Positions 8,041 to 16,514 are shown, counted from the stretch's first letter. The stretch: DNA of 64,000 bases from Pseudonocardia acidicola (GCF_012911935.1 NZ_JAAXLA010000010.1:59888-123887); one strand, 5' to 3'. The notes: generated by a model from the sequence alone, not told the origin. Numbers and translations: made by a program.

Positions 8041-8541
8041 GTGAACGACGCGATCCGCCCGATGCGGGAGGACGACCTGCCCGAGGTCGTCGCCATGGTC
8101 CACGAACTGGCCGACTACGAGCGCGAGCCCGAGTCGTGCCTGCTGACGCCTGCGCAGTTGCGTACCGCGCTGTTCGGCCCGGCGCCGGCGCTGTTCGGCC
8201 ACGTGGCCGAGGTGGCGGGATCCGACGGCAGCCGCCGCGTCGTCGGCTGCGCGCTGTGGTTCCTCAACTTCTCCACCTGGAAGGGTGTGCACGGCATCTA
8301 CCTGGAGGACCTCTACGTCCGGCCCGAGTACCGCGGCCACGGGCTCGGCCGGGCCCTGCTGGCCACGTTGGCCGGGATCTGCACCGAGCGCGGCTACGCC
8401 CGCCTGGAGTGGTCGGTGCTCGACTGGAACACGCCCTCGATCGGGTTCTACCGCTCGATCGGCGCCGTCGGCATGGACGAGTGGACCACGTTCCGGCTCA
8501 CCGGCACACCGCTGGCCGATCTGGCGGCCGATCGCAGCTGA
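8041..8541 (+). CDS. GNAT-family N-acetyltransferase
   Basis: The 166-residue protein has the GNAT acetyl-CoA motif in YLEDLYVRPEYRGHGLGRALLATL (about 87-110) and the C-terminal NTPSIGFYRSIGA segment; it resembles spermidine/spermine or diamine acetyltransferases and the Rv3216 type. The GTG at 8041 is chosen because the conserved N-terminal IRPMREDDLPEV starts just after it. It is followed by a convergent membrane gene. The substrate is unknown. Confidence 0.88.
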   Translation: MNDAIRPMREDDLPEVVAMVHELADYEREPESCLLTPAQLRTALFGPAPALFGHVAEVAGSDGSRRVVGCALWFLNFSTWKGVHGIYLEDLYVRPEYRGHGLGRALLATLAGICTERGYARLEWSVLDWNTPSIGFYRSIGAVGMDEWTTFRLTGTPLADLAADRS

Positions 8542-8672
8542 GTTCGGGCCGGCGCCCGACCTCCCGCCGCCGAACGCTGCGCAACGGCACTCGATTGCTC
8601 GCGCCGGCCACCAGATCGCAGAGTTCGGCGTCGGATGGGCGCGGCGGACCGGCTCCCGGCCGACCCGGGCGC

Positions 8673-9110
8673 TCAGCCGCGCTCGCGCGCGTCGGGCAGG
8701 TCCATTCCCATCGACCACATCCGGGACCGCTCGCTGATCAGCAGCAGGAACGTCGTGACGACCACGACGCCGGCGAGGATCCCCCACAGCAGCTGCCGGG
8801 ACGGCCCGATCAGCGAGTAGACGACGGGCAGCAGCAGCAACTGGGCGACGATCGCCGGCGTGCGGGCCCACCGCCTGCCGATCACCAGCCCCCGGCCCAC
8901 CGCGACGAGGGCGCCGCCGATCACCGCGAAGTAGACGGCCTCACCGATGGCATTGCCCACACCGGTGTGCGCGCCGATCGTGCGAACGGCCACCACCACG
9001 GCGAACGCCACACCCAGCAGGCCCTGGGCTACCACGCTCCAGCCCGCCAGCCGGACCTGAGGCGGCGGCCCGGCGGGAGCGGGCGGCGGCTGAGGGTGCT
9101 CGGACGTCAC
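8673..9110 (-). CDS. Four-helix integral membrane protein (Rv3217c-like)
   Basis: The 145-residue protein has a Pro-rich head and then four hydrophobic segments (about 20-40, 52-73, 82-100, 105-128) and a short basic and acidic tail. I recognise no catalytic motif. Its place between the GNAT and lipid kinase genes matches the conserved actinobacterial order. GTG 9110 is chosen because the frame upstream overlaps the divergent kinase gene. Function unknown. Confidence 0.75.
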   Translation of the reverse strand: MTSEHPQPPPAPAGPPPQVRLAGWSVVAQGLLGVAFAVVVAVRTIGAHTGVGNAIGEAVYFAVIGGALVAVGRGLVIGRRWARTPAIVAQLLLLPVVYSLIGPSRQLLWGILAGVVVVTTFLLLISERSRMWSMGMDLPDARERG

Positions 9111-9144
9111 GGGGCCGAGGATAGGCCGGGTTACCCTGCCCTGC

Positions 9145-10083
9145 GTGCGCGCGCTGCTGGTGGTCAATCCGCAGGCCACGTCGACGACCCCGGCGGGCCG
9201 CGACGTGCTCGCGCACGCCCTGGCCAGTGAGCTCAAGCTCGAGGTGCTGCTGACCGCCTACCGCGGCCATGCCGCCGAGGCGACGGCTCAGGCGGTCGCT
9301 GCCGGCGTCGAACTGGTGGTGGCGCTGGGCGGTGACGGAACGGTCAACGAGGTCGTCAACGGCCTTCTGGTGGCCAACCACGGGGCAGCCCCGATCGACC
9401 CGTGGGCGGCGCCCGCGCTCGCCGTCGTCCCCGGCGGATCGGCCAACGTGTTCGCCCGGGCGCTGGGCATGCCTCGCGACCCGGTGGAAGCCACCGCGGC
9501 GATCCTGGCCGCGTTGGAGGCCCGTCGCAGCCGGCTGGTGGGCCTCGGCCGCGCCGACGACCGGTGGTTCACCTTCAACGCCGGCCTCGGCTGGGACGCC
9601 GATGTCGTCGCGGAGGTCGAGAAGGCCCGGGCGCAGGGCCGGGAGGCCAGCCCGATGCGCTACGCGTGCACGGCGCTGCGCCAGTACCTGCGCCAGCGCC
9701 GCCATCCGCCGGCCATGACCATCCAGGTCCCGGGCTTCGACCCGGTGGGCGGGGTGCGGTTGGCCTTCGTCAGCAACACCGATCCCTGGACCTATCTCAG
9801 CGGACGGGCGGTACGGACCAACCCCCGGGCGTCGTTCACCACCGGGCTAGGCCTGTTCGCGCTGCGCGACCTCGGGCTGCCGACGATCGCCCCGGTGCTG
9901 CGGCAGATGCTGCGCGCGGACGGCGACCCGCGGGGCCGGCACGTCGTCCGGCACGACGCCGTGCAGTACGTGCGGGTGCGGACGGACGAGCCGCTCGCCC
10001 TCCAACTGGACGGCGATCACCTGGGAGAACGCAGTGAGGTCGAGTTCATCTCCGTGCCGGAGGCGTTACGCGTCGTCGTGTGA
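9145..10083 (+). CDS. Diacylglycerol kinase/sphingosine kinase-family lipid kinase
   Basis: A 312-residue DagK-fold enzyme. It begins VRALLVVNPQAT, the usual N-terminal strand, and carries the nucleotide loop ALGGDGTVNEVVNG near residue 66 followed by the PGGSANVFARALGMP segment. It should phosphorylate a lipid hydroxyl such as diacylglycerol with ATP at the membrane. GTG 9145 is directly at the first beta strand. It is divergent from the small membrane protein gene and precedes whiB1, as in mycobacteria (Rv3218). Confidence 0.9.
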   Translation: MRALLVVNPQATSTTPAGRDVLAHALASELKLEVLLTAYRGHAAEATAQAVAAGVELVVALGGDGTVNEVVNGLLVANHGAAPIDPWAAPALAVVPGGSANVFARALGMPRDPVEATAAILAALEARRSRLVGLGRADDRWFTFNAGLGWDADVVAEVEKARAQGREASPMRYACTALRQYLRQRRHPPAMTIQVPGFDPVGGVRLAFVSNTDPWTYLSGRAVRTNPRASFTTGLGLFALRDLGLPTIAPVLRQMLRADGDPRGRHVVRHDAVQYVRVRTDEPLALQLDGDHLGERSEVEFISVPEALRVVV

Positions 10084-10501
10084 GAGGGGCAGCTCGTCGC
10101 AGCGGAATGGCGCGCATCACCCATCTCGGTGACCAGTGCGGTCCATTCACCGATGCTTGTGGACCGTCGAGCAGCACGGGGCTCGCACCAGCGCAAACAC
10201 TCCTACAAGGTGGGTCCTGCGCAAGCGAGAGACCGCGGAGATGTTTTCCGCATGGTCCGCCGGACACCGGGTACCCGGGAGCCGGCGGGCAGGTACAGGG
10301 TTGATCGCTCATCGTGACGGGCACACGCCGTGGTTACCGAACGTGTGCGCAGGCGCTGCGATGAGTGGGTGAGCATCCTCACCTGAGTGGACCTTGTCCC
10401 TTGAAGACCGAGCGCGCTCGTGAAACCATTCACAAGCGCTGAAACAACGTGACAGACGATCGGCGCGACCCCGATCGCGCAATACGAGGAGTAGAGCAAC
10501 C
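10084..10501 (+). other. Non-coding gap with the whiB1 control region
   Basis: These 418 bases hold no convincing gene on either strand; the short open frames have no ribosome site or recognisable product. The distal 90 nt contain a CRP-like dyad and a GAGGAG ribosome site for whiB1. The upstream two thirds show nothing I can assign. Confidence 0.6.
10419..10434. promoter_or_regulatory. CRP-like binding site upstream of whiB1
   Basis: CGTGAAACCATTCACA matches the CRP consensus TGTGA-N6-TCACA in 9 of 10 defined positions, with a perfect GTGA/TCAC core. It is centred about 75 nt before the whiB1 ATG. In M. tuberculosis whiB1 is a known cAMP-CRP target, so the site fits the gene. Confidence 0.7.
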
Positions 10502-10753
10502 ATGGATTGGCGTCACCGCGCTATCTGCCGCGACGAGGACCCGGAGCTGTTCTTCCCGGTGGGGACCAGCGGGCCTGCGCTGCTGCAGATCGCCGAGGCG
10601 AAGACAGTCTGCCGGCGCTGCCCCGTGGTCACCGAGTGCCTGACCTGGGCGCTCGAGAGCGGCCAGGACGCGGGCGTCTGGGGCGGCATGAGCGAGGACG
10701 AGCGGCGCGCCCTGAAGCGCCGCAACGCGCGCACTCGCGCACGTACGGCCTGA
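10502..10753 (+). CDS. whiB1: WhiB1-type iron-sulfur transcription factor
   Basis: The 83-residue protein has four cluster-binding Cys at 9, 37, 40 and 46, the same numbering as mycobacterial WhiB1, the G-W/V-GG turn (VWGGMS) and a basic C-terminal tail KRRNARTRART for DNA contact. WhiB1 binds a NO-sensitive [4Fe-4S] cluster and the principal sigma factor region 4. GAGGAG lies before ATG 10502. The upstream CRP-like dyad and downstream terminator make it a single-gene unit. Confidence 0.96.
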   Translation: MDWRHRAICRDEDPELFFPVGTSGPALLQIAEAKTVCRRCPVVTECLTWALESGQDAGVWGGMSEDERRALKRRNARTRARTA

Positions 10754-10793
10754 TCTCCCAGGCCCCAGGACACACGAGCATTCAGCTCCCCTG

Positions 10794-10837
10794 ACCGCGG
10801 GCCCGACGCCGGACGCCACCGGCTTCGGGCCCGCGGT
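10794..10837. terminator. Terminator between whiB1 and pdtaS
   Basis: A perfect 13-bp inverted repeat ACCGCGGGCCCGA with an 18-nt loop, 40 nt after whiB1 and between convergent genes, followed by TGTGT on the whiB1 side. Confidence 0.75.
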
Positions 10838-10939
10838 TGTGTCCGGGCGCACGGGTCGTCTCGGCGCGCCGGCCGGGGGACCGCAGACCGCGGAACCAGC
10901 GCGACCACGGCACCGGGGTCATCGATCACAACCCGCAGG

Positions 10940-12442
10940 TTATCTTCCCAGCATCGGGAGCCGGATGACGGCCTCCGTACCGCCTCCTGACCTGGGCCTC
11001 AGCTGCAACGCCGACTCCAGCTCGGAGTCCAGCAGGGTGCGCACGATCTGCAGGCCCAGCCCGTCGGAGGAATTCGGGTCGAAGCCCTCCGGCAGCCCCT
11101 TGCCGTCATCGGCCACGATCACGTCGAGGCGCCCGGCCGAGCGCCGCGCCGACACCACCACCTCACCGGTCTCCCCCGGCTCGTAGGCGTGCGCCAGCGC
11201 GTTGTGCACCAGCTCGGTCAGCACCAGGACCAGCGGGGTGGCCAGCGCGGCGGACAGCGTGCCGAAGCTGCCGTCCCGGCGTACCTTGGCCCGGCACTCC
11301 GCCGTCGCGCCGTCCCCGATCGCCGGCAGCACGGTGTCCACCAGATCGTCGAGGTCGACCTGCTCGGCCACCGAGAACGCCAGCGCCTCGTGCACCAGGG
11401 CGATCGAGGTCACCCGGCGCACGCTCTCCGCCAGCGCGCGGCGGGCCTCCGGAATCGCCGTCCGGCGGGCCTGCAGGCGCAGCAGCGCCGCGACCGTCTG
11501 CAGGTTGTTCTTCACCCGGTGGTGGATCTCCCGGATGGTGGCGTCCTTGCTGAGCAACGCCAGATCGCGCCGGCGCAGATCGGTGACGTCGCGGACCAGG
11601 ACCAGCGCCCCGGCCGCGTCCCCGCGCGGGCGCAACGGCAGCGCGCGGACCAGCATCACCGCGCCGCGGGCCCGCACCTCCATCCGCAGCGACGCACGGC
11701 CGTCCAGCGCGGCCTGGATGCGGCTCGCGACCTCCGCCGCGTCGAAGGGGTCCCGGACCAGGTCCCGGGTCGCGTCGGCCAGCGTGAGGCCGATGAGGTC
11801 GCTCGCGTGCCCCATCCGGTGGTAGGCCGACAGCGCGTTGGGGCTGGCGTAGGCGACCAGGCCGCGCGAGTCCAGCCGGATCAGGCCGTCTCCCGCCCGC
11901 GGGCTGGTGTCGGCGCCGGCCACCGCGGCCCGGGGCGGGAAGGTTCCGTCGGCGATCATCTGGCACAGATCGGACGCGCTGCCCAGGTAGGCGATCTCCA
12001 GCGGGCTCGGCACCCGCGGCATCGCCAGGTTGGTGTCCCGGGACAGCACCGCGAGCACCCGGCCCGCGTGCCGCACCGGGATCGTCTCGCGGCGCACCGG
12101 CACCTCCAGGTGCCAGCGCGGGTCCTCCTCGCGGCAGATCCGGCCCTCGACGACCGCCCGGCGCAGCTGCGGGTTGTCCGCCGCGGTCACCCGCACGGAC
12201 ACGATGTCCTCCGGGTGCGCCGTCGGCGCCGTCGTCGGGCGGGCCTGGGCCACGCAGAGGAACTCCTCGGCCAGCGCCGGGTCCCCGGCACCCCCCGGCG
12301 GGCACAGCGGGATCCACAACAGGAAGTCGGCGAACGACATGTCCGCGAGGAGTTGCCATTCGGCGACGACCCGCTGGAGGTGGTCGACGGCGTCGCCGGG
12401 CAGCTGCGTGTGCTCGGCCAGGAGCTCGCTGAGTGTGGACAA
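10940..12442 (-). CDS. pdtaS: PdtaS-type sensor histidine kinase
   Basis: The 500-residue cytosolic kinase has an N-terminal GAF-like region (about 20-150), a PAS domain (about 190-300) and a HisKA_2 region whose phospho-acceptor box is REIHHRVKNNLQTVAALLRLQ near residue 305. The HATPase segment has LTELVHNALAHAY, the G1 box VADDGKGLP and the G2 box DGLGLQIVRTL. No membrane segment is visible. Homologues phosphorylate PdtaR, an ANTAR-type RNA-binding antiterminator, which is not in this window. It lies 36 nt after the biotinyl protein gene and is probably cotranscribed with it. Confidence 0.93.
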   Translation of the reverse strand: MSTLSELLAEHTQLPGDAVDHLQRVVAEWQLLADMSFADFLLWIPLCPPGGAGDPALAEEFLCVAQARPTTAPTAHPEDIVSVRVTAADNPQLRRAVVEGRICREEDPRWHLEVPVRRETIPVRHAGRVLAVLSRDTNLAMPRVPSPLEIAYLGSASDLCQMIADGTFPPRAAVAGADTSPRAGDGLIRLDSRGLVAYASPNALSAYHRMGHASDLIGLTLADATRDLVRDPFDAAEVASRIQAALDGRASLRMEVRARGAVMLVRALPLRPRGDAAGALVLVRDVTDLRRRDLALLSKDATIREIHHRVKNNLQTVAALLRLQARRTAIPEARRALAESVRRVTSIALVHEALAFSVAEQVDLDDLVDTVLPAIGDGATAECRAKVRRDGSFGTLSAALATPLVLVLTELVHNALAHAYEPGETGEVVVSARRSAGRLDVIVADDGKGLPEGFDPNSSDGLGLQIVRTLLDSELESALQLRPRSGGGTEAVIRLPMLGR

Positions 12443-12478
12443 TGCAGTCGATTCAGTAGATCCGGTCGATTCGGCCGC

Positions 12479-12694
12479 TCAGCCGACGACGGCGATGAGG
12501 TCGCCGCTCTGCACGACGTCGCCCTCGGACACGGCCATCTTCGTCACGGTGCCCTCAACCTCGGTGAGCACGGGGATCTCCATCTTCATGGACTCCAGGA
12601 TGACCAGCGTGTCACCGTCGGCGACCCGGCCCCCTTCGGCGACGACCACGCTCATCACGTTCGCGACCATCTCGGCCCGGATCTCCTCGGCCAC
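12479..12694 (-). CDS. Small biotin/lipoyl-attachment protein
   Basis: A 71-residue single-domain biotinyl protein with the ESMKM biotinylation motif (Lys37) in a complete barrel hybrid fold. It matches the TB7.3 (Rv3221c) family in length and place. Free biotinyl domains may act as carrier proteins for acyl-CoA carboxylases or transcarboxylation, but the partner is unknown. GTG 12694 follows a GGAGGCGCAGGA run and gives the conserved MAEEIRAEMVANV start. Confidence 0.93.
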   Translation of the reverse strand: MAEEIRAEMVANVMSVVVAEGGRVADGDTLVILESMKMEIPVLTEVEGTVTKMAVSEGDVVQSGDLIAVVG

Positions 12695-12790
12695 TCCTGC
12701 GCCTCCTGCTCGACCACCGCTCACGGCGGGGCCCATCCAACCACGTGGGACACTTGTCCCATCCGGACGAACCATCGGTGAGGAGGAACC

Positions 12791-12865
12791 ATGTCCAAGC
12801 GTGCACGCAAGCGCCGCGACCGCAAGAAGAGCGGCGCGAACCACGGCAAGCGTCCCAACACCTGA
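12791..12865 (+). CDS. 50S ribosomal protein bL37
   Basis: A 24-residue, highly basic peptide (MSKRARKRRDRKKSGANHG then KRPNT) with a strong GAGGAGG site before ATG 12791. It is the actinobacterial large-subunit protein bL37 first recognised in the mycobacterial ribosome structure, whose gene sits near sigH/rshA homologues. The NHGKRPN tail is the family hallmark. It is easily missed because of its length. It lies on the strand opposite to its neighbours, is divergent from the biotinyl protein gene and is closed by a stem-loop. Confidence 0.93.
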   Translation: MSKRARKRRDRKKSGANHGKRPNT

Positions 12866-12881
12866 GCTCCCCCACGACGTC

Positions 12882-12929
12882 GACAGGGGCGGCCGCGCCG
12901 GGAACCCACCCGGTGCCGCCGCCCCTGTC
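12882..12929. terminator. Stem-loop terminator after bL37
   Basis: A 12-bp perfect inverted repeat GACAGGGGCGGC / GCCGCCCCTGTC with a 24-nt GC-rich loop between the convergent bL37 and rshA genes. Confidence 0.75.
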
Positions 12930-12946
12930 CCGTCAGGTACCGCTCT

Positions 12947-13282
12947 CTACAGGCTCCGCTCGACACGGGTCGTGCGCACCTCGACCGTCGTCCCGCCGGG
13001 CCCGGACTCCACCGTCACCTCGGCATGCTCGAGCACCGTGTGCCGGATCTGCTGGCGCAGCCGGTCCTTCAGCGCGTCCGGCGCGTGCTCGCCGCCGCAC
13101 TTGCGGGCCAGCAACGTCTTGAGCTTCTCGTCGAGGCCGTACTCGGCCAGGCACGGCGCGCACTCGTCGAGATGCCGGGCGAGCAGCTCGCGGCGCGACT
13201 GGTCGCACTCGTGGTCGAGGAACAGCCAGACCTCGGCCAGAACCTCGGAGCAATCGGTCTCGTGGTGGTCCCCGCAGCTCAC
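12947..13282 (-). CDS. rshA: Redox-sensing zinc anti-sigma factor (RsrA/RshA)
   Basis: The 111-residue ZAS-family anti-sigma factor has Cys3, Cys11, His37, Cys41 and Cys44 at exactly the positions of Streptomyces RsrA, plus Cys62. The reduced zinc protein holds the sigma factor; disulfide stress ejects zinc and frees it. Its ATG overlaps the sigH stop codon (ATGA), so translation is coupled and stoichiometric. Confidence 0.95.
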   Translation of the reverse strand: MSCGDHHETDCSEVLAEVWLFLDHECDQSRRELLARHLDECAPCLAEYGLDEKLKTLLARKCGGEHAPDALKDRLRQQIRHTVLEHAEVTVESGPGGTTVEVRTTRVERSL

Positions 13283-14112
13283 CGGGTCACCTCCTGCTGC
13301 TCACTCTGTGCTCCTCGAATGAACCCGCGGTCGCGTGCCGTGTCGGTGAGCATGTCGCGCAGCTGCCGGCGGCCACGGTGCAGCCGGGACATGACGGTGC
13401 CGATCGGAGTGCCCATGATCTCGGCGATCTCCTTGTAGGCGAAGCCCTCGACGTCGGCCAGGTAGACGGCCATCCGGAAGTCCTCCGGCAGCTGCTGGAG
13501 GGCCTCCTTGACGTCGGAGTCCGGCAGGTTGTCCAGCGCCTCCATCTCGGCCGACCGCAGACCCGTCGAGGTGTGCTCGCTGGCCTGCGCGAGCTGCCAG
13601 TCGGTGATCTCGTCGGTGGGCGACTGCAGCGGCTGGCGCTGCCGCTTCCGGTAGCCGTTGATGTAGGTGTTGGTCAGGATCCGGTACAGCCAGGCCTTGA
13701 GGTTCGTACCTCGGCGGAACGTCTTGAAGGCCGAATAGGCCTTCAGGAAGGTCTCCTGGACCAGGTCCTCGGCGTCCGCGGGGTTGCGGGTCATCCGCAG
13801 CGCGGCGCCGTACAGCTGGTCGATGAGCGGCATCGCATCCCGCTCGAAACGGGCAGCGCGCTCCTCGGCCGTCTCCGCCGAGCCGGCCTCCACCTCGTCG
13901 CTCTCGGCGGGCCCCCGCTCGGGCTCGGATGTGGCCGCGGTCGACGGTTGTGGTGTCGCCGGGGTTCCGGGCACCGCGCTCCTCTCACGCGAGATGGGCC
14001 CCAGGGCCACCTCGGGGGTTGTCGCCATCGCGGCGACCGGGTATGGCGTCGAGGGTACGCGCACGGCCCGTTCCCGTCGCTTCGACGGTGCATCCATCAC
14101 TGCGTGCGTCAC
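13279..14112 (-). CDS. sigH: Disulfide-stress ECF sigma factor SigH/SigR with N-terminal extension
   Basis: The 277-residue protein has region 2 (about 85-165; [36 protein letters not shown]) and region 4 ([37 protein letters not shown]). It directs transcription of thiol-redox genes from GGAAT-N18-GTT promoters. About 84 residues of low-complexity sequence precede region 2, comparable with the long sigma-R-prime isoform of Streptomyces, so an internal start could give a shorter form. The gene is followed by rshA with a 4-nt overlap and is preceded by its own type of promoter. Confidence 0.95.
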   Translation of the reverse strand: MTHAVMDAPSKRRERAVRVPSTPYPVAAMATTPEVALGPISRERSAVPGTPATPQPSTAATSEPERGPAESDEVEAGSAETAEERAARFERDAMPLIDQLYGAALRMTRNPADAEDLVQETFLKAYSAFKTFRRGTNLKAWLYRILTNTYINGYRKRQRQPLQSPTDEITDWQLAQASEHTSTGLRSAEMEALDNLPDSDVKEALQQLPEDFRMAVYLADVEGFAYKEIAEIMGTPIGTVMSRLHRGRRQLRDMLTDTARDRGFIRGAQSEQQEVTR

Positions 14113-14121
14113 GTTCGTCCC

Positions 14122-14148
14122 AACGCAGGCCGCTGCCGGGTGATTCCC
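14122..14148 (-). promoter_or_regulatory. SigH-type autoregulatory promoter of sigH
   Basis: On the minus strand GGGAAT (14148-14143) and GTT (14124-14122) are separated by exactly 18 nt, the SigR/SigH consensus spacing. Transcription should begin within a few nt of the GTG at 14112, giving a nearly leaderless message for the long isoform. Confidence 0.8.
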
Positions 14149-14202
14149 GGTTGCCCAGGGTGGCTACCGTCTCGGCCGTGGTGGGAGCAAAGGGGGCCGG
14201 CC

Positions 14203-14676
14203 GTGGCCGGTAGGGGTACGCCGGCGACCGCGCTGCTGGCGAAACACAAGATCGACCATCGGCTGCACGCCTACACCCACCAGGGCGGGCAGGCCTACGG
14301 CCCGGAGGCGGCGGAGGCCCTGGGCCTGGATCCGGTCCGGGTGTTCAAGACGCTGGTCGCCGACGTGGACGGTGCGCTGGCCGTCGGGATCGTGCCGGTG
14401 ATCGCCACCCTCGACCTGAAGGCGCTGGCCGCAGCCGTGGGCGGGAAGCGGGCCCGGATGGCCGACGTCGCCGCCGCCGAGCGTGCGACGGGTTACGTCA
14501 CCGGGGGCATCTCGCCGCTGGGTCAGCGCAGGCGGCTGCCGACCGTGCTGGACGCCTCCGCCGAAACGCTGCCCACGCTGTTCTGCAGCGCCGGGCGGCG
14601 CGGGCTGGAGGTGGAGATCACGCCGGCCGATCTGGCCCGCCTCACCGGCGCCCGATTCGCCCTGATCGCCGCGTAG
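14203..14676 (+). CDS. ybaK: YbaK/EbsC-family aminoacyl-tRNA deacylase
   Basis: The 157-residue protein matches the YbaK family: early Lys in ALLAKHKIDHRLHAYTH, VFKTLVADVDG, KRARMADVAAAERATGYVTGGISPLGQ and the final EITPADLARLTGA. It hydrolyses mischarged tRNA, typically Cys-tRNAPro. GTG 14203 has AAGGGGG 6 nt upstream. It is divergent from sigH, sharing the sigH promoter region. Confidence 0.93.
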   Translation: MAGRGTPATALLAKHKIDHRLHAYTHQGGQAYGPEAAEALGLDPVRVFKTLVADVDGALAVGIVPVIATLDLKALAAAVGGKRARMADVAAAERATGYVTGGISPLGQRRRLPTVLDASAETLPTLFCSAGRRGLEVEITPADLARLTGARFALIAA

Positions 14677-14718
14677 ACCCGCACCTTCCGGCCCGGGCTC
14701 GGCGCCGGTCCCACCGGT

Positions 14719-14747
14719 TTGACCGCACGATTGCAGTGCGGTTAACA
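14719..14747 (+). promoter_or_regulatory. Candidate promoter with an operator in the spacer
   Basis: TTGACC and TTAACA are 17 nt apart upstream of the membrane protein gene. The perfect dyad ACCGCAC-N7-GTGCGGT (14722-14742) fills the spacer, so a dimeric regulator there would block polymerase. It could instead be a weak terminator for ybaK. Confidence 0.4.
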
Positions 14748-14785
14748 CCCTTTCACCCGGCCGTGGCGACCCCCATGATGACCGG

Positions 14786-15904
14786 GTGGCAACGACGATC
14801 ACGAGCCGAGCGCGCGAGCTCTACGACACCTGGTGGACGCGCGGCACGGCCCCGCGCGCGCTGCCGCCGGCGATGGTCCGCAACGTCTACGGGCTGTGGC
14901 TGCTCGCCCTGACGCTGAAGGTGCTCGGCTCGTCGTGGGACGTGTCGTGGCACTTCAAGTGGCTGCGCGACGACCTCGCGCCCCCGCACCTGCTGAACAC
15001 CACGGGCACGGTGATCGTGGTCGCGCTGGTGGCGTTCCACAGCTACACCGGGTACGGCGTGGACCGCGCGACGCTGCGGCTCATGCAGGCCGGCATCGGG
15101 ATCTTCCTGCTGGCCGTGCCGCTCGACGTGATCAACCACCGGATCAACGGGCTGGACATCACCGCCTGGAGCATCACCCACGCGCTGCTCTACCTGGGCA
15201 CCGCGGTGATGCTCGCGGGGGTCGTCCGAGGCTGGTGGCGCTACGGCCCGGCCGGGCGGCTGCGCACCCCGGTGCTGATCCTGCTGTGGCTGTTCGTGCT
15301 GGAGAACGTGTGGTTCGCCGCCGGGCAGCAGGAGTACGGGGTGATCGCCGTCGGTGCGTGGGACCGCGGGCGGCCGGAGGCCGAGCCGAGCCTGCTGCAG
15401 TTCGCCGCCGACCAGATCGGCCGCCCCGTCGACCGGGTCGCGGTGCTGCACTTCGCGCTGCCGGTGCCGGAGTGGGTGTATCCGCTGTGGCTGGTCGCCG
15501 CGGCCGGGCTCGTGCTGGTGCCGGCCCGGTGGATGGTCGGGCGGGCCTGGGCGGCCACCGCGATCGCCGCCGGCTACGTCGCCTACCGCTGTGTGATCTG
15601 GCTGGTGCTGGCGGGCGTGGGCTTCCCGATGTCGGCGGTGCCGTTCCTGCTGGTCGGCGTGGCGATCGCGGTCGACCTCGCGTTCGCGGCGCGGCTCCCC
15701 GACCTGGCACGGCCGGTGCTCGGCGCGGTCCTCGCCGGGTCGGGCGGGGCCGGCGCGGCCTGGCTGCAGGCCGACCTGCTGATCACCCCGCCGATCGACT
15801 ACCCGACGTTCGCGACCGGCGCCGTCGTGCTCGGGGTGCTGTGGGTCGCGGTCACGCTGCTGGTGCGCTCGGCCGTGTTCAGCCGGTGGGCCGCCGAGCG
15901 CTGA
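14786..15904 (+). CDS. Polytopic membrane protein of unknown function
   Basis: The 372-residue protein has about nine hydrophobic helices with short loops. Several contain charged or His residues (DVSWHFKWLRDD near 57, HALLYLG, VLHFALPVPEWVYPLW), which suggests metal or haem/quinone contact, but I cannot name a family. Start is GTG 14786, 38 nt after the possible promoter. Its 3' end overlaps the convergent hydrolase gene by 26 nt. Confidence 0.75.
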   Translation: MATTITSRARELYDTWWTRGTAPRALPPAMVRNVYGLWLLALTLKVLGSSWDVSWHFKWLRDDLAPPHLLNTTGTVIVVALVAFHSYTGYGVDRATLRLMQAGIGIFLLAVPLDVINHRINGLDITAWSITHALLYLGTAVMLAGVVRGWWRYGPAGRLRTPVLILLWLFVLENVWFAAGQQEYGVIAVGAWDRGRPEAEPSLLQFAADQIGRPVDRVAVLHFALPVPEWVYPLWLVAAAGLVLVPARWMVGRAWAATAIAAGYVAYRCVIWLVLAGVGFPMSAVPFLLVGVAIAVDLAFAARLPDLARPVLGAVLAGSGGAGAAWLQADLLITPPIDYPTFATGAVVLGVLWVAVTLLVRSAVFSRWAAER

Positions 15905-16514
15905 GCAGCCGCTCCAGCCAGTCACCCACCGCGCGGCCTGCGGCGCCGGGGTCGGCCTTGAGCCCGTGGTCCCCGGGCAGCAGCACGATCTCACGGGCGG
16001 GTGCCGGGTCCGGCCGGCCGAACGCGTCGCGCTCGCCCTGCACGACGAGCACCGGCACCTGCACCGCGTCGAGCTCGGCGCGCCGGTGCTTCTCCGGCCT
16101 GCCCGGCGGGTGCACCGGGAACGCCAGGCACACCACGCCCGCTGCGCCCCCCGCCGCGGCCGTGCGGCACGCCACCCGGGCCCCGGAGCTGCGGCCGCCG
16201 AACAGCAGCGGCAACCCGGCGAACGCGCCGTCGGCGAGCTCGGCGACGACGGCGAGCCAGGCCGCGTCCAGCTGCTTGGCCGGGGCCGGCGCCCGGCGCC
16301 CGGCCACCCGGTAGGGCTGCTCGACCAGGGCGACGTGCACGCCGGCGCCGAGGGCCGCGGCGGTGGCCGCCGTGAGGTCCACGGCGGCGACGCCGCCGCC
16401 GGCCCCGTGCCCCAGCAGCAGCGCGGCCCGGCTGTCGCCGGGAGCGCGGTGCACCTGGACCCGGGCCGGGCCGTGCGGGGTGTCGATCTCGGCTGCGGTG
16501 CCGGCCGCCGTCAC
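15879..16514 (-). CDS. Alpha/beta-hydrolase family protein
   Basis: The 211-residue protein fits the small alpha/beta hydrolase type often called KANL3/Tex30-like: LLLGHGAGGGVAAVD as oxyanion loop, GGRSSGARVACR as the nucleophile elbow (Ser in GRSSG), VLVVQGERDAFG with the acid and LPGDHGLK with the catalytic His. The substrate is unknown. Its GTG overlaps the SRAP stop codon (GTGA), so the two are translationally coupled. Confidence 0.85.
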   Translation of the reverse strand: MTAAGTAAEIDTPHGPARVQVHRAPGDSRAALLLGHGAGGGVAAVDLTAATAAALGAGVHVALVEQPYRVAGRRAPAPAKQLDAAWLAVVAELADGAFAGLPLLFGGRSSGARVACRTAAAGGAAGVVCLAFPVHPPGRPEKHRRAELDAVQVPVLVVQGERDAFGRPDPAPAREIVLLPGDHGLKADPGAAGRAVGDWLERLLSARRPTG

